This document shows positions 55,693-64,000 of a stretch of 64,000 nucleotides of DNA, piece after piece. The DNA is from Roseburia sp. AF12-17LB (GTDB taxonomy: Bacteria > Bacillota > Clostridia > Lachnospirales > Lachnospiraceae). The first letter of the stretch is position 1, and each line of letters starts with the position of its first letter. Location: assembly GCF_003479605.1 (NCBI RefSeq), contig NZ_QUHR01000003.1, positions 186,001-250,000 of the forward strand, written 5' to 3'. Under the pieces are notes generated by a model, which saw only the letters and a list, made by a program, of their open reading frames with translations, had not been told where the DNA came from and did not search any database. The translations under genes were made by a program, and so were the position numbers.

Positions 55693-56564
55693 AGCTGCTC
55701 CTCCTTCTTATTCATGACTGTCATCTGGAAAAGTGAAATCGCCACGATCACAATAAAGAAAATGACTGCATTTGCACTCTGGAATCCAAACTGTCCGCCA
55801 TCCATACCATTTTTATAAATCAGGTAAGAGATGGATTCGGTGCTCTGTGCCGGACCTCCCTTGGTCAATGACATGATCTGGTCGAATACCATGAGGAAAT
55901 TCTTTGTGCTCAGTACCAGATTGATCGTCACAAACGGCATCACCAGTGGAAATGTTACTTTCCAGAACTGCTTCCATTTACTGGCTCCGTCAAGCATGCT
56001 CGCCTCGTAGATTTCCTCCGGTACAGTCTGCAGACCGGAAATATAGATGATGGTATTCATGGCAACTGCCTGCCATACACCAACAATCAGCACACCAATC
56101 CATGCGTATTTTTCACTTGCAAGAATACTGTTCTGTAAAAATCCAATATGGAACACATTTCCCACAGTTGGAAGAATGTAAGTAAAAATAAAACTGAAAA
56201 TATAGCCGATGACAAGTCCTCCTAAAATATTCGGTACAAAATAAATACCGCGCAGTGCACTTTTAAAACGGATTGCACTGTTTAATCCAACTGCCATGAT
56301 CAGACTTAGCACATTTACCAGTATCGTTCCTGCCAGTGCATATTTAAACGTAAACAAATAGCTTTTTCCCACGCGGGAATCCGTAAACAGATCTGCATAG
56401 TTCCGGAACCCGACATAATCGTAAGTTCCGTATCCTTTATAATTGGTAAAGCTGTAAATCACACCTTTGATCATTGGAAGTGTATTGAATGCAAAAAATA
56501 AGATCACAACCGGTATGATAACCGCCCAGAATGTTTTGTCCCTGTTTGACATTTTCTTTTTCAT
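55689..56564 (-). CDS. Sugar ABC permease (MalF-type), alpha-galactoside importer
   Basis: A 291-residue permease with six helices and the coupling motif EASMLDGASKWKQFWKVTFP. It overlaps the binding-protein gene by 4 bp upstream and the MalG-type permease downstream, so all three are co-translated. With its partner it forms the pore for raffinose-family oligosaccharides, judged from the adjacent AgaSK. Confidence 0.93.
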   Translation of the reverse strand: MKKKMSNRDKTFWAVIIPVVILFFAFNTLPMIKGVIYSFTNYKGYGTYDYVGFRNYADLFTDSRVGKSYLFTFKYALAGTILVNVLSLIMAVGLNSAIRFKSALRGIYFVPNILGGLVIGYIFSFIFTYILPTVGNVFHIGFLQNSILASEKYAWIGVLIVGVWQAVAMNTIIYISGLQTVPEEIYEASMLDGASKWKQFWKVTFPLVMPFVTINLVLSTKNFLMVFDQIMSLTKGGPAQSTESISYLIYKNGMDGGQFGFQSANAVIFFIVIVAISLFQMTVMNKKEEQL

Positions 56565-57862
56565 TGTGCATCCTCCTGTTCTTTCTGATAATCCTGCACT
56601 TTCCGAATCAGATCCCGGTTATAGCGCTTCCAGTCGGAATCAAATTTTGTCAAAAACTTTTCCTGTGCATTGTCGCTTGTATCCAGCAGGAACGTCTGGA
56701 TCATGGCATCCACACTCATCTCACTCGGATAATGGTGATCCTGATAATCTGCCATGCGGTTGTTTTCAATGTAAGGACGCATATCCTCGAGTGTTTCCGG
56801 AATTGCAAAATCCCCGTCTTTGCAGGCAATTCCGCCCTGATCATCCAGATAAATCTGAATGGTCTCATCGTCATACAGATATTTTAAAACTTCATATGCA
56901 GCCTCTTTATTTTTGCATGATTTCATTACGGAAAACTGCAGATCAATTCCTGAATTTAATACATTGTCTGATTCCTCATCATTTGCAGGAAATGTAAAAG
57001 AGCCGATATTCATATCCGGATTGACCGATTTGATCTGCGGGATCGCATAGCTTCCAATCGGATACATGGCAGCTTCCCCGCGGGCAAATGCTGTACATGC
57101 ATCGTTATAACCATATGCATACGGATTTTTTTCTGCGTAATCCAAAAGCGCACGCATCTTTTCTGCTACCGGTCCATACGTATCGGAAAATGTGGTATTT
57201 CCCATATTTACCTGATTGCAGGTATCCGAATCGGTAAGTCCGACTGCCAGCGCATTCCACGGAGCCAGACAGGTCCAGGTATCTTTAAAGCCCAGATACA
57301 GCGGAAGTGTTCCGCTCTGTTCTATTTCATCACACAGTGTGGTAAATTCCTGCCAGGTGGTTGGAACTTTCCAGCCATTTTCCTCAAACATATCTTTGTT
57401 ATATAAAATTCCTGCCGCGTTTGCCACATATGGAAGTGCATACGTGCCATCCTTTGGAATAAACTCCAGTTCCTTATCCATATCCAGATATGCCTGTTTT
57501 ACGGTCTGGACTTCATCCAGATCGGAAATATCATCAAACAGATCTGCATCTAAAAAGTTGGAATAGTTGATGTCTCCTCCGATTGCGATGATATCCGGAT
57601 AATCCTCCCGGATAAAACGTGTCTTTAAAATGGTCATTGCTTCGTTTGGAGATGAAATCGTCAGATGGATGTCATCATGTGTTTCATTGAACCGCTTTTC
57701 AATCTTTTCAAATGCCTTAACTGCTTCCGGTTTGTAGGAAACCACTTCGATTTCGGTTTTCCCGTCTGCCCTTTTTTCACTTCCGCATCCGGCTAGCCCC
57801 GTCATGCACATGCCAAATGCGAGCACAGCCGCAACACTACGGAAAATACTTCTTTTTGCCAT
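56561..57862 (-). CDS. Extracellular sugar-binding lipoprotein, alpha-galactoside importer
   Basis: A 433-residue family-1 binding protein. The signal peptide ends in lipobox TGLAGCGS. DYPDIIAIGGDINYSNFL, LPLYLGFKDTWTCLAPW and ARGEAAMYPIGSYAIPQI are typical of cluster-B oligosaccharide-binding proteins. It is the first gene of the operon that continues through two permeases, AgaSK and the phosphorylase, and would bind raffinose or melibiose-type sugars. Confidence 0.93.
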   Translation of the reverse strand: MAKRSIFRSVAAVLAFGMCMTGLAGCGSEKRADGKTEIEVVSYKPEAVKAFEKIEKRFNETHDDIHLTISSPNEAMTILKTRFIREDYPDIIAIGGDINYSNFLDADLFDDISDLDEVQTVKQAYLDMDKELEFIPKDGTYALPYVANAAGILYNKDMFEENGWKVPTTWQEFTTLCDEIEQSGTLPLYLGFKDTWTCLAPWNALAVGLTDSDTCNQVNMGNTTFSDTYGPVAEKMRALLDYAEKNPYAYGYNDACTAFARGEAAMYPIGSYAIPQIKSVNPDMNIGSFTFPANDEESDNVLNSGIDLQFSVMKSCKNKEAAYEVLKYLYDDETIQIYLDDQGGIACKDGDFAIPETLEDMRPYIENNRMADYQDHHYPSEMSVDAMIQTFLLDTSDNAQEKFLTKFDSDWKRYNRDLIRKVQDYQKEQEDAQ

Positions 57863-57912
57863 ATTCTTCTCTCCTTTTCTTAAATATATCCGCTTACCTT
57901 TTTGATAATCTG

Positions 57913-57941
57913 ATTATAACATACCTTTATGCATCCTTAAA
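57913..57941 (-). promoter_or_regulatory. Promoter of the alpha-galactoside operon
   Basis: On the minus strand: perfect -10 TATAAT (57913-57918), a 17-bp spacer and weak -35 TTTAAG (57936-57941). The poor -35 fits activation by the divergent AraC-type regulator. Confidence 0.6.
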
Positions 57942-57961
57942 TACCAGTTTTTTTTTAATTT

Positions 57962-58018
57962 TATACCCAAATGCAATATTTTGTGCTATAATAGATACAA
58001 ATATCACATTTTGGTATA
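57962..58018. promoter_or_regulatory. Inverted half-sites between the AraC gene and the operon
   Basis: TATACCCAAATG (57962-57973) and CATTTTGGTATA (58007-58018) are inverted near-copies 33 bp apart, flanking a TATAAT (57987-57992) of the regulator's own promoter. They are candidate binding sites of the AraC-type regulator. Confidence 0.55.
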
Positions 58019-58031
58019 TACGGAGTGTTTT

Positions 58032-58874
58032 ATGAGTAATACATTTTTTAATATTTTTCCAAATGAAAATTTTATCGATCTGTGCATGTATCAGTTTGGA
58101 TATGAACAGTGTGATCCCGGCCATTCATTCGGGCCTGCAACACGCAACCACTACCTGTTTCACTACATTCTTTCCGGAACCGGAACTCTCATGGCAGACA
58201 ATGCAAACGGGGATACACAGACCTATTCCGTAAAAAGCGGACAGGGATTTATGATTTTCCCGGGGCAGATCAATACTTACATTGCCGATGAACAGCTTCC
58301 ATGGGAATATATGTGGATCGAATTTGACGGCTTACGTGTAAAAGAGGCTTTAAGTGTCACAGATTTGTGCAAAGACGCGCCCATTTATCATTCACACTCC
58401 AAAGAATTACGGGAAAAGCTTGCCGATGAAATGCTTTATATCGTCAATCATCCGCAGGAATCCTCCTTCCATCTGATTGGGCATCTGTATCTGTTTTTGG
58501 ATTATCTGCTACAGTCGGCACAATCGACAAAGCTGGTCTCCAGCGGACGCATGAGTGATTATTATATAAAAGAAGCGATCAATTATATGGAACAGAATTT
58601 TCAGAATAATATTTCGATTGAAGATATCGCTGCGGTATGTGGCATCAACCGGAGTTATTTCGGAAAAATCTTCCGCAACTCGATCGGCCGCTCCCCGCAG
58701 GAATTTCTTATAAACTACCGCATGGTAAAGGCTACGGAATTATTAAAGCTGACTTCCTTATCCATTGCAGATGTCGGCTCTGCTGTCGGATACGAAAATC
58801 AGCTTCATTTTTCCCGTGCATTTAAAAATATTTATGGTGTCTCCCCACGGGAATGGAGAAATCAGAACAAGTAA
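58032..58874 (+). CDS. AraC-family activator of the alpha-galactoside operon
   Basis: About 280 residues. An N-terminal cupin sensing domain (about 20-130; HYLFHYILSGTGTLMADN, GQGFMIFPGQINTYIAD) is followed by a C-terminal double helix-turn-helix (about 180-280; ISIEDIAAVCGINRSYFGKIF, VGYENQLHFSRAFKNIYGVSPREWR). ATG 58032 has CGGAGTG before it; an upstream ATG at 57981 lacks a site. It is divergent from the importer/AgaSK operon, the arrangement known for such gut Clostridia loci. The sugar inducer is presumably raffinose or melibiose. Confidence 0.9.
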   Translation: MSNTFFNIFPNENFIDLCMYQFGYEQCDPGHSFGPATRNHYLFHYILSGTGTLMADNANGDTQTYSVKSGQGFMIFPGQINTYIADEQLPWEYMWIEFDGLRVKEALSVTDLCKDAPIYHSHSKELREKLADEMLYIVNHPQESSFHLIGHLYLFLDYLLQSAQSTKLVSSGRMSDYYIKEAINYMEQNFQNNISIEDIAAVCGINRSYFGKIFRNSIGRSPQEFLINYRMVKATELLKLTSLSIADVGSAVGYENQLHFSRAFKNIYGVSPREWRNQNK

Positions 58875-58917
58875 CAATAGATAAGATAGATATCATTCCT
58901 ATCAGTCTTAATATCTC

Positions 58918-59240
58918 TCAGTATCATTACCTTGTCCATTGAACACTTCCATATCAGTAAAAAGGACATCCAGTCCACACTTCTTCTTAATCTGTGCGAT
59001 ATACAGTGATGAAACCTTAAGTCCTGTCTGTTCAAGTACATATGCCTTTATCTACTCATATGTCGCTTTTCCTTTGAATTCAGATAAATCCATATCCTCC
59101 AGAGAGAAGTCCACCTTCACTTTTCTGCTGTCGACCATTCTCCGTTCCACTTCGGTCCGCGCTGAGCAAAGGTTCACCGGACCTTTAGCGTCCTTGGAAA
59201 GTAAGACAACCGTCTCCGCATGCATCGGGTGATGTATTTG
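58918..59240 (-). pseudogene. 3' fragment of an rlmD-type methyltransferase with element-borne C-terminal domain
   Basis: The frame reads HAETVVLLSKD, the very end of 23S rRNA m5U methyltransferases, and goes on into VDSRKVKVDFSLEDMDLSEFKG and LKVSSLYIAQIKKKCGL. That appended domain is known from mobile-element copies in Clostridia. A TAG at 59052-59054 interrupts it (family Gln), and the end is diverged. The methyltransferase catalytic part is absent. It is fused head-to-tail with the recombinase 3' end, so a deletion joined the two. Confidence 0.7.
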
Positions 59241-61042
59241 ACTGCAAAATGTTGGAGTCGTCTGGTATAAGTGACTGCAAACCAGAATGACTTAAAGAAC
59301 TATTAGAAGATGTATCATCACTCTGGCAAACCTCTTTGGTATGACTGTCAGAACCGGTTTTCTTCTTGGCTGCATTAAGTCTTTCGAGCTTAAAGTGATT
59401 AGCATCTTTACGATCCTTGAATCCGGTCCGATAAACAAACGTTATCATCGACGGATCAGCATTTCCTTCTTCATTATAACCTCCCACAATGACATAATCC
59501 ACTATGCTTTCAAATACTTGACGATCAAATTCTTTTATGGTAGTCTCTGTCTCCAATTTTTCACGCATGAATGAAATACGATCCTCTAAATCAAGTTTAG
59601 AATTTCCTATGTCTTCTAAAGCTGCAATCTCAATCTTCTTTTCACTGAGCTGATTCTGCAGGGTATCTCTCTTCTTCTCAAAGGTTTCAAAATCGATTTT
59701 TCCTTCAAGATGCATATCTAGCAGATTATTGAGCTTGTAACTGATATCTTTGAGTTTATCTTTTTCCTTCTCGATGCGCTTACTAACATCACTATCACTA
59801 AGCGTCGACTCAACCCTTGATAAAAACTCATCCAATACATCTTTATGATCACGAGTCATAATATTATATGATTCAACAAAAGCGCTCATCAGAGCCTCTT
59901 CAGGAATTGCTTTACAATTAGGACAATTCTTTTTACCTGTCTTTGAAGCTGTGATACAAAGCTATATCGTTTTTCGATATTTCCCTCCATGCCAAGTTCT
60001 TCTTGTCAAAGTTGCGCCACAATAACCGCATCTACACTTACAGTCTGAATGCATACTTATTGGTATAAAGAGTCCTATACTCATCTTTTCTCAATCTGGC
60101 ATTCGAGCGGCATTTACCTCTTTTAGCAAGAATCTCCTGTGCCTTATCAAATACCTCCCTACTAACAATGGCTTCATGATGATCTTTCAGCAGATACTTA
60201 TCAGACTCTCCTAAGTTATCCAGTCTTCTGTGTAATATAGAATCTACTGTAAATGTCTTACCTTGTAGCAAATCCCCAACATATTTTTCATTACGAATAA
60301 TACCTGCAACAGTTGTCTGATGCCATTTTTTAGAACCGGAAGGATTGGGAACTCCCATTTCTTCAAGTTCACGAGCAATAGTAGATGAGCCTGCCCCAGA
60401 GACATATCTATTAAAAATGTATTGAACAATCTTTGCCTCTTCCTGATTAACTGTCATGGTTTTGGTTGCAGGATCGTAGTCATAACCAAGAGCACCAACA
60501 AATCCAACGATTTCTCCTCTAGACATCTTCATTGCCAGGCCTTTTTTTACATTATTTGAAATATTCTCTACTTCCTGCTGAGCCACTGAGCTTAAAACCA
60601 CAAGCAGCAACTCACCATCCATAGATAATGTATTAATCTTTTCATCCTCAAAAAAGGCTGCAATATTTTTCTCTTTCAGAGTTCTCACATACTTCAAGGT
60701 ATCTAAGGTATTTCTAGCAAATCGGGAGATTGATTTGGTAATAACCATATCAACCTCCCCGTCCAGACATGCATTTATCATTTTTTGAAAACCTTCACGC
60801 TTAGAAACCTGAGTTCCTGTAATAGCTTCATCTGCATATACTCCAGCCATCATCCAATCCGATTCTTTTTCAATCAGCTCTGTGTAATACTTTACCTGAG
60901 AACTAAAACTATTAAGCTGTTCTTCCCCATCAGTACTTACACGACAATAAGCTGCTACCCTTTTACGAACAATTTCTTTACCTCGCATTCTGCGATCTTC
61001 CAGAGAAGTCTTCGCACGTATAATACTTACTTCATTTTCCAT
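59241..61042 (-). pseudogene. Large serine recombinase, frameshifted and interrupted
   Basis: The 5' part (60038-61042) has the resolvase domain with catalytic Ser in AYCRVSTDGEEQ, TKSISRFARNTLDTL and the recombinase domain TVAGIIRNEKYVGDLLQG. After NKYAF the frame fails near 60048. In the next frame a zinc-ribbon CKCRCGYCGAT and NCPNCKAIPEEALMSAF continue, broken by a TAG at 59962-59964 in place of the family Trp. The coiled-coil C-terminal part is readable from 59889 downward. Its original 3' end seems lost at the junction with the rlmD fragment. The enzyme is unlikely to be active. Confidence 0.88.
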
Positions 61043-61080
61043 GTTCTGAACCTCCTATATTGAATTCTACCAATAGCCCA

Positions 61081-61236
61081 CTAATCCACAAGTATGTCAG
61101 ATACTATTCCGTAGTCGCCTTTGAGAGAACTCATACATTTTTCATACTCTTCATCTGTTAAAAGTCACTCGCGAAGTAATATTCCTAAATAACTAACTTG
61201 TATGGAGTAACGGAGGAGTTTATCTTTTTTATCCAC
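61081..61236 (-). pseudogene. SHOCT-like small protein with premature TGA
   Basis: GTG 61236 follows AAGGAGGGG. The frame reads DKKDKLLRYSIQVSYLGILLRE, then TGA (61165-61167), then LLTDEEYEKCMSSLKGDYGIVSDILVD to TAG at 61081. The second half is the short SHOCT-type domain often encoded beside serine recombinases in Clostridia. About 50 codons in all, with one nonsense codon near the middle. Confidence 0.65.
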
Positions 61237-61248
61237 AACCACCCCTCC

Positions 61249-61827
61249 TTACTTTGTGCCGACATGACACGAAGCCACTTCTAAAATCTCAGTTATTTCC
61301 TGCTTAACAGATTTGCGAATCTTAGTAATCTTCTTTACTGCTGAGTGATACTCAATCCCACAACTTGAAGCTATATCTGTGAGATTCATTTCTTGGTTCA
61401 AATACTTTTGAAATAAATTGCGTTCCTCACTTACACGGCAATCAACCTGTAGTTCATATAGATGCTGTATTTCCATCATATCCTTAAGAATATAAGCTTC
61501 TTCAATGATCTTCTCAGAGTTATCAATTCCCTCTAGAATATCTCCCGAAAAATCGCACTTTCTGATTGCACTTTCCAAATTTGCACGAAAAGATGCTTCG
61601 TTGCCGGTTGGATCACTGTAACCATTTCTGGATTGAACTCTAACACCCAACTCACCATAATCGACTCTTCTATTCTTTTCTTTCTCTTCCCAGATGATGT
61701 ATTTCATAGCTGCTATACGTGCATTAATGATTCCATCTATCTGAGGATAATACTTGCAGATTATATCCACCTTGGTTTCAAGTGTTGCCTCTGCATATTT
61801 TCTAATAATAGTTGCCTTAGTTTCCAT
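61249..61827 (-). CDS. Element-associated regulator-like protein, sigma-like C-terminal HTH
   Basis: A 192-residue soluble protein. The N-terminal half (KYYPQIDGIINARIAAMKYIIW) is helical and unassigned. The C-terminal part EMNLTDIASSCGIEYHSAVKKITKIRKSV resembles a sigma-region-4 or phage ArpU-type helix-turn-helix. The ATG follows AAGGAGGATCAG. It is next to the broken recombinase and SHOCT genes and appears intact. It probably regulated the element; function is not proven. Confidence 0.65.
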   Translation of the reverse strand: METKATIIRKYAEATLETKVDIICKYYPQIDGIINARIAAMKYIIWEEKEKNRRVDYGELGVRVQSRNGYSDPTGNEASFRANLESAIRKCDFSGDILEGIDNSEKIIEEAYILKDMMEIQHLYELQVDCRVSEERNLFQKYLNQEMNLTDIASSCGIEYHSAVKKITKIRKSVKQEITEILEVASCHVGTK

Positions 61828-61966
61828 CTGATCCTCCTTAAAAGTCCGATTGATGTCACTAAAGCTGCGCGCTGCTTCGTAACTTCTTTACATATACAAT
61901 TCTAATTGGATTAGCCTTTGGAATCGTTAACGCGGTCGTGTACAAATGGTACACAAACTGTGAACC

Positions 61967-62416
61967 TTAACTCTCAAGAATCTGAATCTGTCTGAGCATT
62001 GCAAGAGCAGACTGCTCCGACTTTTCAGTCTTCAGATTGTTTAGAATCTCTATTGCTTCATTAACAATAGGATCAAGATTATCCGGCGAGTCACCGTTTA
62101 ATATATAATCAGCAGATACATGAAACAGGCGGCTCAGCTGGGTAAGCATCTCAGCTGAAACACCTCTGCTGTTGTTCTCATAATTGGAAATTGCAGACTT
62201 TCCCTCAAGATGAAGTCTTGCAGCAAGCTCCTCCTCAGATCTAGTATCATCAAATACGGATACCTTGCTTTTCTTCACGCACACAACAAGGCGGGCACCG
62301 CATTCTGGGCAAACCATATACGAAGTTGTACTAGCTGACTCCATAAGAAATGCCCCACATCTGTGGCAACATAACACACATTCCCCAGTTTTTTCCTCCG
62401 CAAAACTCACCAACAT
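61967..62416 (-). CDS. Zinc-ribbon plus XRE helix-turn-helix regulator
   Basis: About 149 residues. CCHRCGAFLMES and MVCPECGARL form a four-Cys zinc ribbon (about 15-45), followed by an XRE-type helix-turn-helix (ELAARLHLEGKSAISNYENNS, LSRLFHVSADYILNGDSP). The start region of the usual XRE domain is shortened. ATG 62416 has AAAGGAGG just before it. It overlaps the out-of-frame tail of the LexA-like remnant upstream, so a deletion may have brought them together. It may be functional. Confidence 0.68.
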   Translation of the reverse strand: MLVSFAEEKTGECVLCCHRCGAFLMESASTTSYMVCPECGARLVVCVKKSKVSVFDDTRSEEELAARLHLEGKSAISNYENNSRGVSAEMLTQLSRLFHVSADYILNGDSPDNLDPIVNEAIEILNNLKTEKSEQSALAMLRQIQILES

Positions 62417-62459
62417 CACGCCTCCTTTGACTATCAAGGTTGATATCTCTCATTCGGAA

Positions 62460-62780
62460 AAACATCGAGGCAGGCAATGACACATATTCCTCTATATACT
62501 CTTCCTCCAGCGTAGGAACGCCGCAGGAAACAGCACCAAGTAGTGCCACACTTGTAAACTCTGTCTGAACCTTCTCGGTCTGTTCAGTAGATATCTGCTG
62601 GCCATCATATCTGATCATGCCATTCTCATTCATGGCTACTAGGTACTTATATGCAGTTCCTCTGGCAATACCGATCGCATCTGCAATCTCTGTTGTAGAC
62701 GGTGAGTGGCGATAATTCTTGTAGTATTCTTCTACAAATGTCTTAATAGTACCCATAAGCTCTGTAGATTTGTGTCTCAT
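62460..62780 (-). pseudogene. LexA-like repressor truncated before its peptidase domain
   Basis: The N-terminal winged helix is LexA-like: IKTFVEEYYKNYRHSPSTTEIADAIGIARGTAYKYL, here cited by segments. A linker then reads VALLGAVSCGVPTLEEEYIEEY, with Cys-Gly where LexA is cleaved at Ala-Gly. After LPASMFF the similarity stops and the frame runs into the next gene, so the Ser/Lys peptidase is missing. It could bind DNA but could not be self-cleaved. An SOS-box-like site lies in its own promoter. Confidence 0.75.
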
Positions 62781-62844
62781 ACGCCGCTCCTTTCTAAGGG
62801 AAGCAATCTGCTTTCGTTACTTCCTGATTAAAAGTATAATACTT

Positions 62845-62858
62845 CGAACATGTGTTTG
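62845..62858 (-). promoter_or_regulatory. SOS-box-like operator in the LexA-like gene promoter
   Basis: CGAACATGTGTTTG matches the Gram-positive SOS-box pattern CGAAC-N4-GTTYG. It lies between a -35 TTGCAA and a -10 TATACT on the minus strand, about 70 bp before the LexA-like ATG, so the repressor would control itself. Confidence 0.65.
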
Positions 62859-62940
62859 CAATAACAATCTACAAAAAGTTTGCAATGGTCGACAAGCCGC
62901 GAAAATCGTGCACTCCCCCTTTTATGATTCTAATTGTAGC

Positions 62941-62969
62941 AAAAAGACTGTCCCTTAATAAGGACAGTC
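62941..62969 (-). terminator. Terminator of the gene at 63037
   Basis: On the minus strand GACTGTCC pairs with GGACAGTC around a 7-8-nt loop, followed by TTTTTGC. It closes the unit entering from the right edge. Confidence 0.78.
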
Positions 62970-63036
62970 AGCCAATTGAAAGCAATTGAAAACCAATCAA
63001 CAACAGTTGAGCACAGTTGAACTAATTCCATCACAG

Positions 63037-64000
63037 CTAAAAGATAATCCTCTTTATTTGATCTACAAGTTCATTCATAAACTTATATAATTCTTCCTTC
63101 GCCTCAAAATAATCTTTCTTAAAGGCTTTAATAGTAAGTCCCTTTAATACATCAGATTGAACTATATCAGAATTCTTAATATATTGACCCAACCCATAAT
63201 GAGCCAAACAATTACGCAATTCTCTGTTCTTTAAATCAGAATTCAAAAACAGATTCAAGCCGGTTTCCTTGTTTAAATCTAAAATAAAATCACAAAGGTA
63301 ATAGTACATCAAATAACAGAACTTAAATTTTTGTGGAATTTCCTCCGTGATATATTTTTCCACAAATACTATACAATAGTTTATGCTACACAAAATAGAA
63401 AATAAAACGAACCCAACTTCATTATTTAATTTCAACGGACAATTATTGAAAAAATGATAGTCAGGAGATGATAATTCGCAAAGGTGATCATATTCATATA
63501 CATATGGTTTCCCTAAGCAAAAAAAACTGGCCAACTTTCCTGTAACAACACTCATATCTCTTATTTTGGGACCCATACTATTATCAAACCCTTTGAATGG
63601 CATATAAATACCGCACAATATTGTGTTTCCACAATATTCACCATGACATATATCGGTTCCAACATTATAGTACACGTTCGTCGCTATAGACAAAGGAGTC
63701 CTTATAGAATAGAAGTAATCATCAGATTGCTTCAAAGTATCCATAAGCTGAAGTCTGTACTCTTTATACGTTTTATCTAATAATTTATGCCCTTGTCTAA
63801 GCAATGAATAATATGTGTTCTCTTCTGTGCTAAAGTTTGGTACAAAACGTAATCCAACCTTTCGCCCCCACTGTTCTGCGCCATTCGCAAACAATCCGAT
63901 ATATGGCTGACTCATCATCATATAGTTATTATCTGCCTTCGATGGCTCCTTAGATATGTCTATCAACGTAAATATAAATCTGGCATCTCCTTTAATCAAA
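63037..64000 (-). CDS. Unrecognised AT-rich gene, 5' end outside the window
   Basis: At least 320 residues with no recognised domain. Helical stretches include EVGFVLFSILCSINYCIVFVEKYI and YLMYYYLCDFILDLNKETGLN, and the end is charged (KEELYKFMNELVDQIKRIIF). No clear signal peptide is visible. The base composition is clearly lower in GC than the neighbours and codons such as AGA, TTA and ATA are frequent, which suggests recently acquired DNA. The frame is open to the window edge, where only a TTG could act as start, so the true start lies beyond. It ends in an intrinsic terminator. Its placement beside an element boundary suggests cargo of unknown role. Confidence 0.6.
   Translation of the reverse strand, partial: LIKGDARFIFTLIDISKEPSKADNNYMMMSQPYIGLFANGAEQWGRKVGLRFVPNFSTEENTYYSLLRQGHKLLDKTYKEYRLQLMDTLKQSDDYFYSIRTPLSIATNVYYNVGTDICHGEYCGNTILCGIYMPFKGFDNSMGPKIRDMSVVTGKLASFFCLGKPYVYEYDHLCELSSPDYHFFNNCPLKLNNEVGFVLFSILCSINYCIVFVEKYITEEIPQKFKFCYLMYYYLCDFILDLNKETGLNLFLNSDLKNRELRNCLAHYGLGQYIKNSDIVQSDVLKGLTIKAFKKDYFEAKEELYKFMNELVDQIKRIIF

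Noticed and set aside
59185..59889. Stand-alone 234-aa coiled-coil gene
   Set aside because: Its content continues the serine recombinase in order and strand; it is the 3' part of that broken gene, ending out of frame in the rlmD fragment.

Overview
The window looks like a chromosomal segment of a gut-type Clostridia bacterium, most likely Lachnospiraceae. The evidence is moderate GC, strong purine-rich ribosome binding sites, many gut-Clostridia families (YesM/YesN two-component systems, MglABC, Rpn nucleases, AgaSK) and remnants of Lachnospiraceae-type serine-recombinase elements. Genus cannot be fixed from the sequence alone. I see no rRNA, tRNA or CRISPR array.

Layout. (1) 1-4840, minus strand: an envelope cluster with an LPG-synthase-type membrane protein (apparent ATT start), a TraX-family protein, an LTA-synthase-family phosphoglycerol transferase and a Bce-like two-component pair. 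(2) 5009-5515: a roughly 500-bp imperfect palindrome. (3) 5547-20272: housekeeping and accessory metabolism: zinc-dependent phospholipase C-like protein, 2-hydroxyacid dehydrogenase with a GPH-type transporter, patatin, NfeD, a MarR regulator divergent from a heterodimeric ABC exporter, an ABM monooxygenase, a 38-aa peptide gene, an RpiR regulator, a HAD phosphatase, an Sfp-type transferase, a P-loop kinase, remnants of two glycosidase genes and an HD-domain protein. (4) 20283-21483: an Rpn-family nuclease gene with a structured leader. (5) 21591-27871: the full F-type ATP synthase operon, atpBEFHAGDC. (6) 28172-38374: a rhodanese-like protein without the catalytic Cys, a hybrid histidine kinase, a SulP transporter with a charged C-terminal tail, a wall-anchored surface protein, an ECF S component, and a soluble protein joining an [FeFe]-hydrogenase-like domain to a chemoreceptor signalling domain.

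(7) 38591-49374: a galactose-type (Mgl) sugar uptake and sensing locus. Two binding-protein-like genes, a YesM-type kinase and a YesN-type regulator lie downstream of mglB-mglA-mglC. The MglB here reads as a circular permutation of the usual fold, and the MglC carries an approximately 220-residue coiled-coil extension. These two genes are the most unusual proteins in the window.

(8) 50553-58874: an alpha-galactoside locus: AraC regulator, ABC importer (binding protein and two permeases), AgaSK (alpha-galactosidase/sucrose kinase) and a GH13 sucrose(-6-phosphate) phosphorylase. Together these would import raffinose-family sugars, release galactose, phosphorylate sucrose and phosphorolyse the product. 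Its base and codon use differ from its neighbours, and it lies between a broken XRE regulator and a decayed serine-recombinase element, which suggests horizontal acquisition.

(9) 58918-62858: the decayed element: an rlmD-type 3' fragment, a frameshifted serine recombinase, a SHOCT-like gene with a premature stop, regulators, and a truncated LexA-like gene that still has an SOS-box-like operator. (10) 63037-64000: an AT-rich unrecognised gene running off the window.
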